64,000 nt of DNA from an uncultured Lachnospiraceae bacterium (lineage in GTDB: Bacteria; Bacillota; Clostridia; Lachnospirales; Lachnospiraceae): contig CANQNE010000003.1 of the NCBI GenBank assembly GCA_947625135.1, positions 33,101 through 97,100 of the forward strand, given 5' to 3'. Below the pieces are notes generated by a model. That model ran no database searches, was not told where the DNA came from, and was given only the letters and a program-made list of their open reading frames with translations. Positions 23,969-33,369 of this stretch are shown here, piece after piece; position 1 is the stretch's first letter; every line of letters begins with the position of its first letter. The translations under genes were made by a program, and so were the position numbers.

Positions 23969-26092
23969 ATGGAAGAATATAAAGGTCTTTTGTCACCGGA
24001 ATATTATTACAACAGAGAATTAAGCTGGCTTTTGTTTAATGACCGTATTTTAAACGAAGCCAGAGACAGAACCATTCCCCTGTTTGAGCGGCTGAAATTT
24101 TTGAGCATCACTGCCTCGAATCTGGATGAATTTTTTATGATCCGGGTGGCGTCTCTGAAGGATATGGTAAATGTAAAATACAACAAACCGGACATTGCCG
24201 GTATGCGTCCCCAGGAGCAGCTGGCGGCGATCAACGAGAAAGCAAAGGAAATGGTGACGGCCCAGTACAATACCTATAACCGGTCATTGCTTCCGGCGCT
24301 GCGGGCAGCGGGGCTGAATGTGGTCACCTCCCACAAAAATCTGACGAAGGAACAGAAGCACTTTGTAGATCAGTATTTTTTGGAGGTGGTGTACCCGGTC
24401 CTGACGCCCATGGCAGTGGATTCTTCCCGCCCGTTCCCTCTGATCCGCAACAAGTCCCTGAATATCGGCGCCGTGATCACAAAGGATAAGGAAACGCAGA
24501 TGGCAACAGTACAGGTGCCAAGCGTGCTGGAACGTATCGTGGAAATCCCCGGCGAGAAAAACGTGGTCACCGTGATTCTGCTGGAGGAGATCATCATGCG
24601 CAATATCCAGCAGCTGTTTTTGAATTATAAGATCGAATGTGCCTATCCATACAGGATCATGCGCAATGCAGATCTGACTATAGATGAGGACGAGGCGGCG
24701 GATCTGCTGAAGGAGATCCAGAAGCAGATCAAAAAACGCCAGTGGGGAGAAGTGATCCGCCTTGAGGTGGCTGAGGATATGGACAAGCGGATGCTGAAGT
24801 GGCTGCGCCGGGAGCTGTCCGTCCGGGAGGAGGATATTTTCAGGATCAGCGGGCCGCTGGATCTGACATTTCTGATGAAGATGTACGGACTGCCCGGCTT
24901 TGAGGAATTAAAGGCGGAGAAGAATAAGCCCGCCCCGGTGCCGGAAATGCAGGGAGAAGGGGATATCTTTTCCAAGATCCGCAAACAGGATATCCTGCTT
25001 CATCATCCCTATCAGTCCTTTGACCCGGTGGTGGATTTTGTGCGGGAGGCGGCGCGAGACGCACAGGTGATGGCTATTAAGCAGACGCTATATCGGGTCA
25101 GCGGGAATTCGCCTATTATCGCCGCCCTTGCCCTTGCCGCGGAAAACGGCAAGCAGGTGACGGTTCTGGTGGAGTTAAAGGCCCGTTTCGACGAGGAAAA
25201 CAATATCGTCTGGGCGAAGATGCTGGAAAAAGCCGGCTGCCATGTGATCTATGGGCTGGTGGGACTGAAGACCCACAGCAAGATCACCCTTGTGGTGCGC
25301 AGGGAAGAGGACGGCATCCGCCGTTATGTCCATCTTGGTACAGGCAATTACAATGATTCTACAGCGAAGCTGTATACGGATATGGGGCTGCTTACCTGCA
25401 GCGAAGCCATTGGCGAGGATGCAACGGCCGTATTTAACATGATCAGCGGGTATTCCGAGCCGCCCAGCTGGAATAAGCTGTATCTGGCGCCGCTGTGGCT
25501 GCGTGAGCGGTTCGTGAAGCTGATCCGAAGAGAGGCCAAAAACGCCAAGGAGGGCAAGGAAGCAAAGATCATCGCGAAGATGAATTCCCTCTGCGACAGA
25601 GAGATCATCTCGGAGCTTTACGCGGCGTCTGCGGCGGGCGTGAAGATCGAGCTGATCGTCCGGGGAATATGCTGCTTAAAGGTCGGGATTCCCGGCGTCA
25701 GCGACAATATCTCCGTGCGTTCTATCGTGGGGAATTTTCTGGAGCACAGCCGTATTTTTTATTTTGAAAACGGGGGCGCGCCAAAGGTTTATATGGGAAG
25801 TGCCGACTGGATGCCCCGGAATCTGGATAAGCGGGTGGAGATCCTGTTCCCAGTGGAGGACAAGCGTCTGAAAAACGAAGTGATCCATATACTGGATATT
25901 TTGCTGGCGGATACGCTGAAGGCCCACATCCTGCAGCCGGACGGCAGCTACGCCAAGCAGGATCTGCGGGGAAAGACTCGCCTTTGCGCCCAGGAGTATT
26001 TTGTAAAAGAGGCACAGGAGCGTGTGCCGGCGGACAGGAACCCCATCAGGGACAGGGTGTTTGTGCCGGAGGAGCCTGTTGAACTGCAGTGA
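23969..26092 (+). CDS. ppk: Polyphosphate kinase 1
   Basis: 707 residues, the standard PPK1 length. It reversibly polymerises the gamma-phosphate of ATP into polyphosphate. The N domain starts YYYNRELSWLLFNDRIL, and the phospholipase-D-like catalytic core has the autophosphorylated His in LKTHSKITLV, then RRYVHLGTGNYND and IVRGICCLKVG, ending with the DKRVEILFPVEDKRL segment. GAGGAAAAG lies before the ATG at 23969. With ppx (upstream) and pap (16672) it forms a complete polyphosphate set. Assignment is secure. Confidence 0.97.
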   Translation: MEEYKGLLSPEYYYNRELSWLLFNDRILNEARDRTIPLFERLKFLSITASNLDEFFMIRVASLKDMVNVKYNKPDIAGMRPQEQLAAINEKAKEMVTAQYNTYNRSLLPALRAAGLNVVTSHKNLTKEQKHFVDQYFLEVVYPVLTPMAVDSSRPFPLIRNKSLNIGAVITKDKETQMATVQVPSVLERIVEIPGEKNVVTVILLEEIIMRNIQQLFLNYKIECAYPYRIMRNADLTIDEDEAADLLKEIQKQIKKRQWGEVIRLEVAEDMDKRMLKWLRRELSVREEDIFRISGPLDLTFLMKMYGLPGFEELKAEKNKPAPVPEMQGEGDIFSKIRKQDILLHHPYQSFDPVVDFVREAARDAQVMAIKQTLYRVSGNSPIIAALALAAENGKQVTVLVELKARFDEENNIVWAKMLEKAGCHVIYGLVGLKTHSKITLVVRREEDGIRRYVHLGTGNYNDSTAKLYTDMGLLTCSEAIGEDATAVFNMISGYSEPPSWNKLYLAPLWLRERFVKLIRREAKNAKEGKEAKIIAKMNSLCDREIISELYAASAAGVKIELIVRGICCLKVGIPGVSDNISVRSIVGNFLEHSRIFYFENGGAPKVYMGSADWMPRNLDKRVEILFPVEDKRLKNEVIHILDILLADTLKAHILQPDGSYAKQDLRGKTRLCAQEYFVKEAQERVPADRNPIRDRVFVPEEPVELQ

Positions 26093-26121
26093 GAAAAACC
26101 GCCGCCCACAGGCGCTGCCGG

Positions 26122-26141
26122 GCATCTTTGGGGATGCTTTT
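26122..26141 (+). terminator. Weak terminator candidate after ppk
   Basis: GCATC (26122-26126) and GATGC (26133-26137) make a 5-pair hairpin followed by TTTT. It is short, and its role is suggested mostly by position between ppk and the next strong promoter. Confidence 0.3.
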
Positions 26142-26191
26142 GGGAGCAGGGATACGGGAGGAAATGGCACGGCGGGAAATGAAATGGGTGT

Positions 26192-26220
26192 TTGACATTT
26201 CCACGGCGGTAATGTATACT
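26192..26220 (+). promoter_or_regulatory. Near-consensus promoter for the glycyl radical operon
   Basis: TTGACA (26192-26197), 17 bases, TATACT (26215-26220). This is the best promoter match in the window and suggests a high basal rate. Start near 26227, 33 bases before the GTG. Confidence 0.8.
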
Positions 26221-26259
26221 TGAAATAATGATAGTATTAAGTAAAAGAGGTGCTGTGCA

Positions 26260-28785
26260 GTGAAAAAATTTTTTGACGGGGATATTGAAAAATCACCAAG
26301 GATCCAGAAATTGTATGACGATCTGTTCGACCACATGCCTACCATCGAGGCGGACCGCGCGGAGATCGTGACCCGCGTGTATCAGGAGACAGAAAACGAG
26401 CCCATCATTACCAGAAGAGGAAAGGTGTTCAAGGCAATCTGTGAGGAGCTGCCCATTATTATCCGTCCTCTGGAGCTGATCGTTGGCTCCAATACACAGG
26501 TGGCCAGGGGCTGCCAGACTTTCCCGGAGTATTCCTTTGAATGGCTGGAGGCTGAATTTGACACGGTAGAACACAGATCGGCCGATCCTTTCTACATTTC
26601 AGAGGATACCAAGAAACGGCTCCATGAGGTTTACAAGTACTGGCCCGGCAAGACTACCAGTGATCTGGCAACTTCCTACATGGCGCCGGAAACGCTGATG
26701 GCGATCAAGCACAATATGTTTACTACCGGCAACTATTTCTATAACGGCATCGGCCACTTTACCGTTGATTACAGGAAGGTGCTGGAGATTGGCTTCGAGG
26801 GCATCAAAAAAGAAGCGGAAGAGGCAAAGAGCAAATTGCACGGGTACGATCCCGATTATGCGACCAGAAACGCATTTCTGGAGGCAGTCATTATGTGTTG
26901 CGACGCGGCGGGAGTATATGCGAACCGTTATGCCATGCTTGCCCTTGAAGAGGCGAAAAAATGCAGCGACGAGGAGCGCAGGAAGGAACTTCTGCAGATT
27001 GCCCAGAACTGTGCCCGGGTTCCGGCAAAGCCGGCTACCAGCTTTTATGAAGCCTGTCAATCTTTCTGGTTCGTGCAGATGCTGCTTCAGACGGAGTCCA
27101 GCGGACATTCCATTTCTCCGGGACGTTTCGATCAGTATATGTATCCTTATTACAAGGCGGATATGGAATCCGGCAAGATCACCAGAGAATTTGCACAGGA
27201 GCTTCTGGACTGTATCTGGATCAAGCTGAACGATCTGAACAAGTGCCGCGACGCGGCCAGCGCAGAGGGCTTCGCAGGCTACAGCCTGTTCCAGAACCTG
27301 ATCGTGGGCGGTCAGGACAAAGAGGGATTGGATGTAACCAACGATCTGTCCTGCATGTGTATAGAAGCGTCCATGCACGTGCGGCTTCCTCAGCCGTCCT
27401 TGTCTATCCGTGTCTGGAACGGATCGCCTAACGCGCTGCTGATCAAGGCGGCAAAACTGACCAGGACCGGTATCGGACTTCCGGCTTATTACAATGACGA
27501 GGTGATCATTCCTTCCATGCTCAGCCGCGGCGTCACAATGGAGGATGCCAGAGATTATGGTATTATTGGCTGCGTGGAGCCTCAGGCGGGAGGCAAGACT
27601 GATGGATGGCATGACGCGGCGTTCTTTAATATGTGCCGTCCTGTGGAAATGGTATTTTCCAACGGGTATGAATTTGGCGACAAGGTGGGCCTGCAGACGG
27701 GAACCCTTGACAGCCTGAAGACATTCGATGATTTTTATACTGCTTACAAGCGCCAGATGGAATATTTTATTCAGCTGCTTGTGAATTCCGATAACAGTAT
27801 CGATGTGGCCCACGGGGAACGCTGTCCCCTTCCTTTCCAGTCCAGTATGATTGCGGACTGTATCGGCAGAGGCAAGGCCCTCCAGCAGGGTGGCGCCATC
27901 TACAACTTTACCGGACCCCAGGGCTTTGGCATCGCCAACATGACCGATGCGCTGTATGCCATCAAGTCCCTTGTCTATGAGCAGAAAAAATATACGCTGC
28001 AGCAGTTTTCTGAGGCACTGCAGGATAATTTCGGGAAAGGGCTTTCCAAGGAGCGGGTGTCAAATCTGACGCTGCAGATTGTCAAAGGACTGGAAAAGGC
28101 CGGACATCAGGTGACGGATAAGGAGATCGAGCAGATCGCGCTTCAGGTGCGGGATGAAAGCGTGTCCCAGGAGAAGAAGGCGTTTTACGACAAGCTGCTG
28201 GAGGATATCAACGCACTGCCCAAATACGGCAACGACCTGCCGGAGATCGACCTGTTTGCCAGAGATGTGGCCTATACATATACGAAGCCTATGGAAAAAT
28301 ACAAAAATCCCAGAGGCGGCATGTATCAGGCGGGACTGTATCCGGTATCTGCCAATGTTCCACTGGGACAGCAGACCGGCGCTACCCCGGACGGACGTCT
28401 GGCCAACACACCTATTGCGGACGGCGTGGGACCGGTTTCCGGAAAAGATACGCTGGGTCCTACCGCTACGGCAAACTCCGTTGCGCGGCTGGATCACGGC
28501 ATTGCTTCCAACGGTACCCTGTTCAATCAGAAGTTCCATCCTTCCGCTTTGAGCGGCATGGAGGGATTGCAGAAGTTTGTCGCACTGATCCGGGCCTATT
28601 TTGATCAGAAGGGCATGCACATGCAGTTCAATGTAGTGAGCAGAGAGACGCTGCTGGATGCGCAGCAGCATCCCGATCAGTACAAGGGACTGGTTGTCCG
28701 TGTAGCAGGGTACAGCGCACTGTTTACCACACTGTCAAAATCTCTGCAGGATGATATCATCAACCGGACCACACAGGGGTTCTAA
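26260..28785 (+). CDS. Glycyl radical enzyme, glycerol/diol dehydratase-like
   Basis: 841 residues from a GTG at 26260 (AGAGG 9 bases upstream). Glycyl radical enzymes hold a Gly radical that passes to an active-site Cys thiyl. Here the Cys loop is IIGCVEPQAGGKTDGW (Cys438, Glu440) and the radical Gly is residue 817 in VVRVAGYSALF. The substrate pocket shows GIGHFTVDY and the His-Ser pair of SSGHSISPGRFD, the set found in B12-independent glycerol and 1,2-propanediol dehydratases, unlike pyruvate formate-lyase (Cys-Cys) or choline lyase. No microcompartment shell, aldehyde or alcohol dehydrogenase gene is adjacent, so the true substrate is open; related dehydratases of other hydroxylated compounds are possible. 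The activase follows after 9 bases. Confidence 0.88.
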   Translation: MKKFFDGDIEKSPRIQKLYDDLFDHMPTIEADRAEIVTRVYQETENEPIITRRGKVFKAICEELPIIIRPLELIVGSNTQVARGCQTFPEYSFEWLEAEFDTVEHRSADPFYISEDTKKRLHEVYKYWPGKTTSDLATSYMAPETLMAIKHNMFTTGNYFYNGIGHFTVDYRKVLEIGFEGIKKEAEEAKSKLHGYDPDYATRNAFLEAVIMCCDAAGVYANRYAMLALEEAKKCSDEERRKELLQIAQNCARVPAKPATSFYEACQSFWFVQMLLQTESSGHSISPGRFDQYMYPYYKADMESGKITREFAQELLDCIWIKLNDLNKCRDAASAEGFAGYSLFQNLIVGGQDKEGLDVTNDLSCMCIEASMHVRLPQPSLSIRVWNGSPNALLIKAAKLTRTGIGLPAYYNDEVIIPSMLSRGVTMEDARDYGIIGCVEPQAGGKTDGWHDAAFFNMCRPVEMVFSNGYEFGDKVGLQTGTLDSLKTFDDFYTAYKRQMEYFIQLLVNSDNSIDVAHGERCPLPFQSSMIADCIGRGKALQQGGAIYNFTGPQGFGIANMTDALYAIKSLVYEQKKYTLQQFSEALQDNFGKGLSKERVSNLTLQIVKGLEKAGHQVTDKEIEQIALQVRDESVSQEKKAFYDKLLEDINALPKYGNDLPEIDLFARDVAYTYTKPMEKYKNPRGGMYQAGLYPVSANVPLGQQTGATPDGRLANTPIADGVGPVSGKDTLGPTATANSVARLDHGIASNGTLFNQKFHPSALSGMEGLQKFVALIRAYFDQKGMHMQFNVVSRETLLDAQQHPDQYKGLVVRVAGYSALFTTLSKSLQDDIINRTTQGF

Positions 28786-28794
28786 GAGGTATAT

Positions 28795-29586
28795 ATGGAA
28801 CATTATTTAAAGACCACAGGACGGATTTTTGACATACAAAAGTATTCTATCCATGACGGGCCTGGAATCCGGACAATTGTGTTTTTAAAGGGCTGCGCTT
28901 TCCGCTGCCGCTGGTGCTGCAATCCGGAATCCCAGCATTTTGAGCCGGAGACCATGATCCGGGACGGAAAGCCGAAGCTGTACGGCAAGGATGTGACGGT
29001 AGAAGAGGTTATGGAGGAGGTCATGAAGGATCTGCCCCATTACCGCCGCTCCGGCGGAGGAATGACCCTGTCCGGCGGTGAGACGCTGCTGCAGCCGGAT
29101 TTTGCGTCTGCACTGTTGTTTGCCGCCAGGCAGGAGGGGATCAATACCGCCATTGAGTCCACCGGCTTTCAGAAGTTCGATATCATTAAAAATCAGATCC
29201 TTCCTTATCTGGATCTGTTTCTGATGGATATCAAGCATATTGACTGTGAGAAGCACAGAGCCTTTACCACCCAGCCAAATACGCTGGTGCTGGAAAACGC
29301 AAGAAAGATTGCACAGAGCGGACAGAAACTGATCATCCGTGTGCCTGTGATTCCGACTTTTAACGATACGGTGGAAGAGATCATGGATATTGCCCGTTTT
29401 GCGGCCTCCCTTCCGGGAGTGGAGCAGCTGCACCTGCTTCCCTATCACCGGCTCGGACAGGACAAGTATGCGGGGCTGAACCGGGAATATACGCTTCCGG
29501 ATATCCTTCCCCCGGAGTATGAACACATGCACAGGCTGAGAAGGGCTGCTGCGGAGACGGGACTGTACGTGCAGATCGGCGGCTGA
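28795..29586 (+). CDS. Glycyl radical enzyme activase (radical SAM), compact form
   Basis: 263 residues. It uses SAM and a 4Fe-4S cluster to generate the Gly radical of the preceding enzyme. The cluster motif C-x3-C-x2-C is Cys34, Cys38, Cys41 in KGCAFRCRWCC; the SAM-binding GGE element is in MTLSGGETLLQ; YSIHDGPGIRT is the family N terminus. Dehydratase-class activases normally carry a ferredoxin-like insert with two further cluster motifs just after CNPES. Here CNPESQHFEPETMIRDGKPK runs straight on to VTVEEVMEEV, so the insert is missing, as in PflA. AGAGGTATAT precedes the ATG. It is co-transcribed with the enzyme. Confidence 0.92.
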   Translation: MEHYLKTTGRIFDIQKYSIHDGPGIRTIVFLKGCAFRCRWCCNPESQHFEPETMIRDGKPKLYGKDVTVEEVMEEVMKDLPHYRRSGGGMTLSGGETLLQPDFASALLFAARQEGINTAIESTGFQKFDIIKNQILPYLDLFLMDIKHIDCEKHRAFTTQPNTLVLENARKIAQSGQKLIIRVPVIPTFNDTVEEIMDIARFAASLPGVEQLHLLPYHRLGQDKYAGLNREYTLPDILPPEYEHMHRLRRAAAETGLYVQIGG

Positions 29587-29641
29587 TATGGGGGCAAAAG
29601 GCCCAAAAGAAAAGTAAGAAATAGAAAAGAGGACACAGATT

Positions 29642-30373
29642 ATGTCAGGACATTCAAAATTTGCCAACATCAAGCATAAGAAAGAGAAAAATGACGCGGC
29701 AAAGGGAAAGGTTTTTACGATCATCGGGCGTGAGATCGCCGTTGCAGTAAAAGAGGGCGGCGCAGATCCCGCCAACAACAGCAAGCTGCGGGATGTGATC
29801 GCAAAGGCAAAGGCAAATAATATGCCCAACGATACGATAGACAGAGGCATCAAGAAGGCGGCGGGAGACGCCAATTCCGTAAATTATGAGCGGGTGACCT
29901 ATGAGGGGTATGGCCCCAACGGGACGGCCATCATCGTGGATGCGCTCACGGACAACAAAAACAGGACTGCCGCAAATGTGAGAAACGCCTTTACAAAGGG
30001 GTACGGCAATGTGGGCACCCAGGGCTGCGTGTCATTTATGTTTGACCGGAAAGGGCAGATTATCATCGGCAAGGAAGAATATACAGGAGATGCGGACGAG
30101 CTGATGATGCTTGCGTTGGATGCGGGCGCTGAGGATTTTTCCGACGAGGAAGAGGACAGCTTTGAGATTATCACAGATCCTGACGATTTCAGTGATGTAA
30201 GACAGGCGCTGGAGGATGCGGGCATACCTATGGCCAATGCGGAAGTCACCATGATCCCTCAGACTTATGTGGATCTGACTGATGAGGAGGATATCAGAAA
30301 GATGAACCGCATTTTGGATCTTCTGGATGAAGATGATGATGTACAGGAAGTATATCATAACTGGAACGAATAG
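29642..30373 (+). CDS. yebC: YebC/PmpR family protein
   Basis: 243 residues, the usual length. The family start [19 protein letters not shown] and the glycine-rich [21 protein letters not shown] and [10 protein letters not shown] segments are all intact, ending with VYHNWNE. Members are described as transcription regulators, and more recently some as factors that relieve ribosome stalling at proline-rich sequences. The gene stands alone, 55 bases after the activase gene, with its own AGAGGA site. Confidence 0.95.
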   Translation: MSGHSKFANIKHKKEKNDAAKGKVFTIIGREIAVAVKEGGADPANNSKLRDVIAKAKANNMPNDTIDRGIKKAAGDANSVNYERVTYEGYGPNGTAIIVDALTDNKNRTAANVRNAFTKGYGNVGTQGCVSFMFDRKGQIIIGKEEYTGDADELMMLALDAGAEDFSDEEEDSFEIITDPDDFSDVRQALEDAGIPMANAEVTMIPQTYVDLTDEEDIRKMNRILDLLDEDDDVQEVYHNWNE

Positions 30374-30450
30374 AAGCCCGCAGCTTTTATTTACGACAAT
30401 TTTTGAAGTAATTGGCAGAGATTGTTTTTGTATGTGTGATAAGGGAACGG

Positions 30451-30487
30451 AAAGGGCCGGAAGTAAAAATACTACCAGCCCTTTTTT
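30451..30487 (+). terminator. Intrinsic terminator or attenuator upstream of the symporter gene
   Basis: AAAGGGCCGG pairs with CCAGCCCTTTT (one mismatch each side) and ends in a run of T at 30482-30487. It lies 78 bases after yebC and only 40 bases before the symporter ATG, so it stops yebC transcripts. It could also attenuate a promoter located between (a weak TTGGCA...TGTGAT at about 30413-30441). Confidence 0.7.
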
Positions 30488-30526
30488 GCGCATAGATACA
30501 AAAGAAAGAAAAAATGAGGAAAAGGC

Positions 30527-32017
30527 ATGATAAAAATCATTGAGCAGGTCAACAAAGCGGTGAATAACTTTGTATGGGGAATCCCCATGCTGATCTTGAT
30601 GGTGGGAACCGGCATCTTGATGACCATTCTCACCAAAGGGTTCCAGCTGAGCCATATCGGATATTGGTTTAAACATACGCTGGGCAGTATTTTTACGGAT
30701 AAGCATATTACAAAGCATACGGACAGGGAAGATAAATCCATTTCTCAGTTCCAGTCCCTTTGTACGGCCCTTGCGGCTACCATAGGCACAGGAAACATCG
30801 TGGGCGTGGCGACGGCGCTGATCTCCGGCGGACCCGGCGCGATTTTCTGGATGTGGATCGTTGCATTTTTCGGTATGATGACCAATTATTCCGAGAACGT
30901 GCTGGGCATATACTACCGCAGAAAGAATGAAAGCGGTGAATGGAGCGGCGGCGCCATGTATTACCTGCGGGACGGGCTGGGCGCCAAAAAGCACATGAAG
31001 CAGGCGGGCGCGATTCTGGCGACGCTGTTTTCCCTGTTTTGCCTTCTGGCCTCTTTCGGCATCGGCAATATGAGTCAGGTCAATTCCATTGCCGGCAATA
31101 TGAATTCTGCATTTCATGTGCCACATTTTATTACCGGCATTGTGTTGATGCTCATTGCGGCACTGGTGATACTGGGCGGCATCAAGCGGATTGCTTCCGT
31201 AACGGAAAAACTGGTGCCTTTTATGGCGATTGCATACGTGGTGGGCGCATTGGTGATCTGCGGCGTGAATTACAGTAAGCTGGGGGCCGCTTTCATGGCG
31301 ATCTTCAGGGGCGCGTTTCATTTAAAGGCAGTAGGAGGTGGATTTGTAGGCGCCGGCATCAAACTGGCCCTTACGTGGGGCATGAAGCGGGGCGTGTTCT
31401 CCAATGAGGCAGGTCTGGGATCTTCCGTTATGGTACATTCCAGCTCCAATGTCCGGGAACCTGTCCGCCAGGGTATGTGGGGTATTTTTGAAGTGTTTGC
31501 CGATACCATAGTGGTATGCACGCTGACAGCGCTTACGGTACTGTCCTCCGGCCTTGTGGATCTGAATACAGGAAAGGTGCTGAGCAGCGCGCCGGATTCC
31601 TCTCTGGTAGGCGAAGCCTTCCGCAGCGTGTTCGGAAGCTATGGCCCCATGTTCATTGCGGTTGCGCTGTTGTTGTTTGCTTTTTCCACAGTGCTGGGAT
31701 GGAGCCATTACGGATCCAAAGCCATTGAATATCTGTTTGGTGAGAAGGCAACCAATATTTATAAAGTAATCTTCGTGATCTTTATATTCTGCGGCGCGAC
31801 CATGAGCCTGGATCTGGCATGGGATCTGTCTGATACCTTCAACGGCCTGATGGCGATCCCCAACCTGATCGGTGTGATTACCCTGTCCCCTGTTGTATAC
31901 CGGATTACGAAGAATTATGTGGACCGCAGGATCAAGGGCAAGACAGAAAAGCCCATGCTGTCGGCCTTCCCGGATATTCAGCGGATGCAGGAAAAGGGAC
32001 TGGACGAGAGCGACTGA
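30527..32017 (+). CDS. Alanine or glycine:cation (Na+) symporter, AGCS family
   Basis: 496 residues with about ten membrane helices. The protein has the family signature ATIGTGNIVGVATAL (helix 2-3 loop), GPGAIFWMWIVAFFGM, the conserved NYSENVLGIYYR and the C-terminal half motif GVFSNEAGLGSS. It imports alanine or glycine with Na+ across the plasma membrane. The Na+ gradient could be supplied by the decarboxylase pump at 37965-43225 or by Rnf. GAGGAAAAG precedes the ATG. No glycine riboswitch fits into the 153-base gap upstream. Confidence 0.93.
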   Translation: MIKIIEQVNKAVNNFVWGIPMLILMVGTGILMTILTKGFQLSHIGYWFKHTLGSIFTDKHITKHTDREDKSISQFQSLCTALAATIGTGNIVGVATALISGGPGAIFWMWIVAFFGMMTNYSENVLGIYYRRKNESGEWSGGAMYYLRDGLGAKKHMKQAGAILATLFSLFCLLASFGIGNMSQVNSIAGNMNSAFHVPHFITGIVLMLIAALVILGGIKRIASVTEKLVPFMAIAYVVGALVICGVNYSKLGAAFMAIFRGAFHLKAVGGGFVGAGIKLALTWGMKRGVFSNEAGLGSSVMVHSSSNVREPVRQGMWGIFEVFADTIVVCTLTALTVLSSGLVDLNTGKVLSSAPDSSLVGEAFRSVFGSYGPMFIAVALLLFAFSTVLGWSHYGSKAIEYLFGEKATNIYKVIFVIFIFCGATMSLDLAWDLSDTFNGLMAIPNLIGVITLSPVVYRITKNYVDRRIKGKTEKPMLSAFPDIQRMQEKGLDESD

Positions 32018-32135
32018 TGATACAGAAAACAGATGATTTTTAAAGGATGATAACCGGCAATGGCCGTGATAACTGTCATAATCTGCCCTTCAACCGATTA
32101 CACTGTTATATAGAACAGGAAGTTGGGGGCTGTAT

Positions 32136-33308
32136 ATGAAAGCAGTTATTTCGGCCATTTTGTCTTTTGTGATGATCGGCATGCTCTGCCTGGGCGATCC
32201 GGCGTATGTCCACGGCGCAGAGCTTGCAGAAGAGATTTCCGCGCCTGCGGCGGTGCTGATGGAGGCGTCCACAGGTACGGTGATCTGGGAGAAGGATGCG
32301 GACACAAAATATCATCCGGCAAGCGTTACCAAGATCATGACGCTGCTTTTGATCTTTGATGCCCTTGAAGAGGGGAAAATCCATCTGGAGGATACGGTGA
32401 CAACCTCCGAGTACGCAGCCAGCATGGGCGGTTCCCAGGTGTTTCTGGAGCCCGGTGAGACCCAGACGGTAGACACCATGATCAAGTGTATTGCAGTGGC
32501 TTCAGCCAATGACGCCTGTGTAGCCATGGCGGAACATATATGCGGTACGGAATCAGAGTTTGTGAGCCGGATGAATGAGCGCGCCCAGGGACTTGGCATG
32601 GCCAACACACACTTTGAAAACTGCAACGGTCTGGATACGGATAACCACATGACTACCGCAAGGGATATTGCGCTGATGTCCCGGGAACTGATCACCAAAT
32701 ATCCGAAGATACATGAGTATTCCACAATATGGATGGAAAACATCACGCACACCACCGCAAAAGGAACAAGCGAATTCGGGCTTACAAACACCAACAAGCT
32801 GATCAAACAGTATGAGTATGCCACCGGCCTGAAAACTGGCAGTACCAGTCTGGCAAAATATTGTGTTTCCGCAACTGCTGAAAAGGACGGGGTGGAGCTG
32901 ATCGCGGTAATTCTGGCAGCCCCGGATTACAAGGTGCGGTTTCGAGACGCCACGAAACTGTTGAATTATGGATTCAGTGTGGCAAGTGTATATGAGGACA
33001 AAAATGAGGAGGAGCTGGGAACGGTCCCTGTGGAACTGGGCGTGAAAGAAGAGATTCCGGTGAAATATGATTCTGCGTTTCATTATATGAGTCTGGACGG
33101 CACCAGCCTGGAGAATGTGGAAAAGATCATTGAGCTACCGGATTCCGTAAATGCGCCCATAAAGGAAAATGCAAAAGCAGGAAGGGCAGTGTACAAATTA
33201 AACGGACAGGAGATCGGAAGCGTGGATATTCTGTACTGCGAAGGGGTAGAAAAAGCAGGGTTTTCTCACTGCTTTTTGAAAACTTTAAAAATGTGCTTGA
33301 ATATTTAG
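32136..33308 (+). CDS. dacF: Serine-type D-Ala-D-Ala carboxypeptidase (DacF-like)
   Basis: 390 residues. A signal peptide (about 1-27) precedes a penicillin-binding-protein fold with the three motifs: S63-x-x-K66 in ASVTKIM, SAN in VASANDA, and KTGS in GLKTGSTSLA. The enzyme trims the terminal D-Ala from peptidoglycan stem peptides outside the membrane. The C-terminal domain ends with a short amphipathic helix (CFLKTLKMCLNI) that would attach it to the membrane. A hairpin terminator overlaps the last codons. A second, different enzyme of this family lies at 35626. Gene symbol is by similarity; DacB is possible. Confidence 0.9.
   Translation: MKAVISAILSFVMIGMLCLGDPAYVHGAELAEEISAPAAVLMEASTGTVIWEKDADTKYHPASVTKIMTLLLIFDALEEGKIHLEDTVTTSEYAASMGGSQVFLEPGETQTVDTMIKCIAVASANDACVAMAEHICGTESEFVSRMNERAQGLGMANTHFENCNGLDTDNHMTTARDIALMSRELITKYPKIHEYSTIWMENITHTTAKGTSEFGLTNTNKLIKQYEYATGLKTGSTSLAKYCVSATAEKDGVELIAVILAAPDYKVRFRDATKLLNYGFSVASVYEDKNEEELGTVPVELGVKEEIPVKYDSAFHYMSLDGTSLENVEKIIELPDSVNAPIKENAKAGRAVYKLNGQEIGSVDILYCEGVEKAGFSHCFLKTLKMCLNI
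33250..33277 (+). terminator. Terminator-like hairpin inside the 3' end of dacF
   Basis: AAAAAGCAG (33250-33258) and CTGCTTTTT (33269-33277) form a 9-pair stem with a 10-base loop and end in the T-run of the second arm. It lies 30 bases before the stop codon of the gene, so transcripts that stop here would lack the end of the coding region. Either it is not used or some messages are truncated. Confidence 0.45.
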
Positions 33309-33369
33309 CAAAAAACACGCATAATAAACCATGGATTTTTAATATGCGACCTTTTGGAGCGAGCTTGAA

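Noticed and set aside
26599..27813. 404-codon minus-strand frame opposite the glycyl radical enzyme
   Set aside because: Shadow of the plus-strand gene; no start site or family.
30374..30526. Glycine riboswitch ahead of the alanine/glycine symporter
   Set aside because: The gap is only 153 bases and is mostly the hairpin at 30451-30487; no glycine aptamer core is visible.
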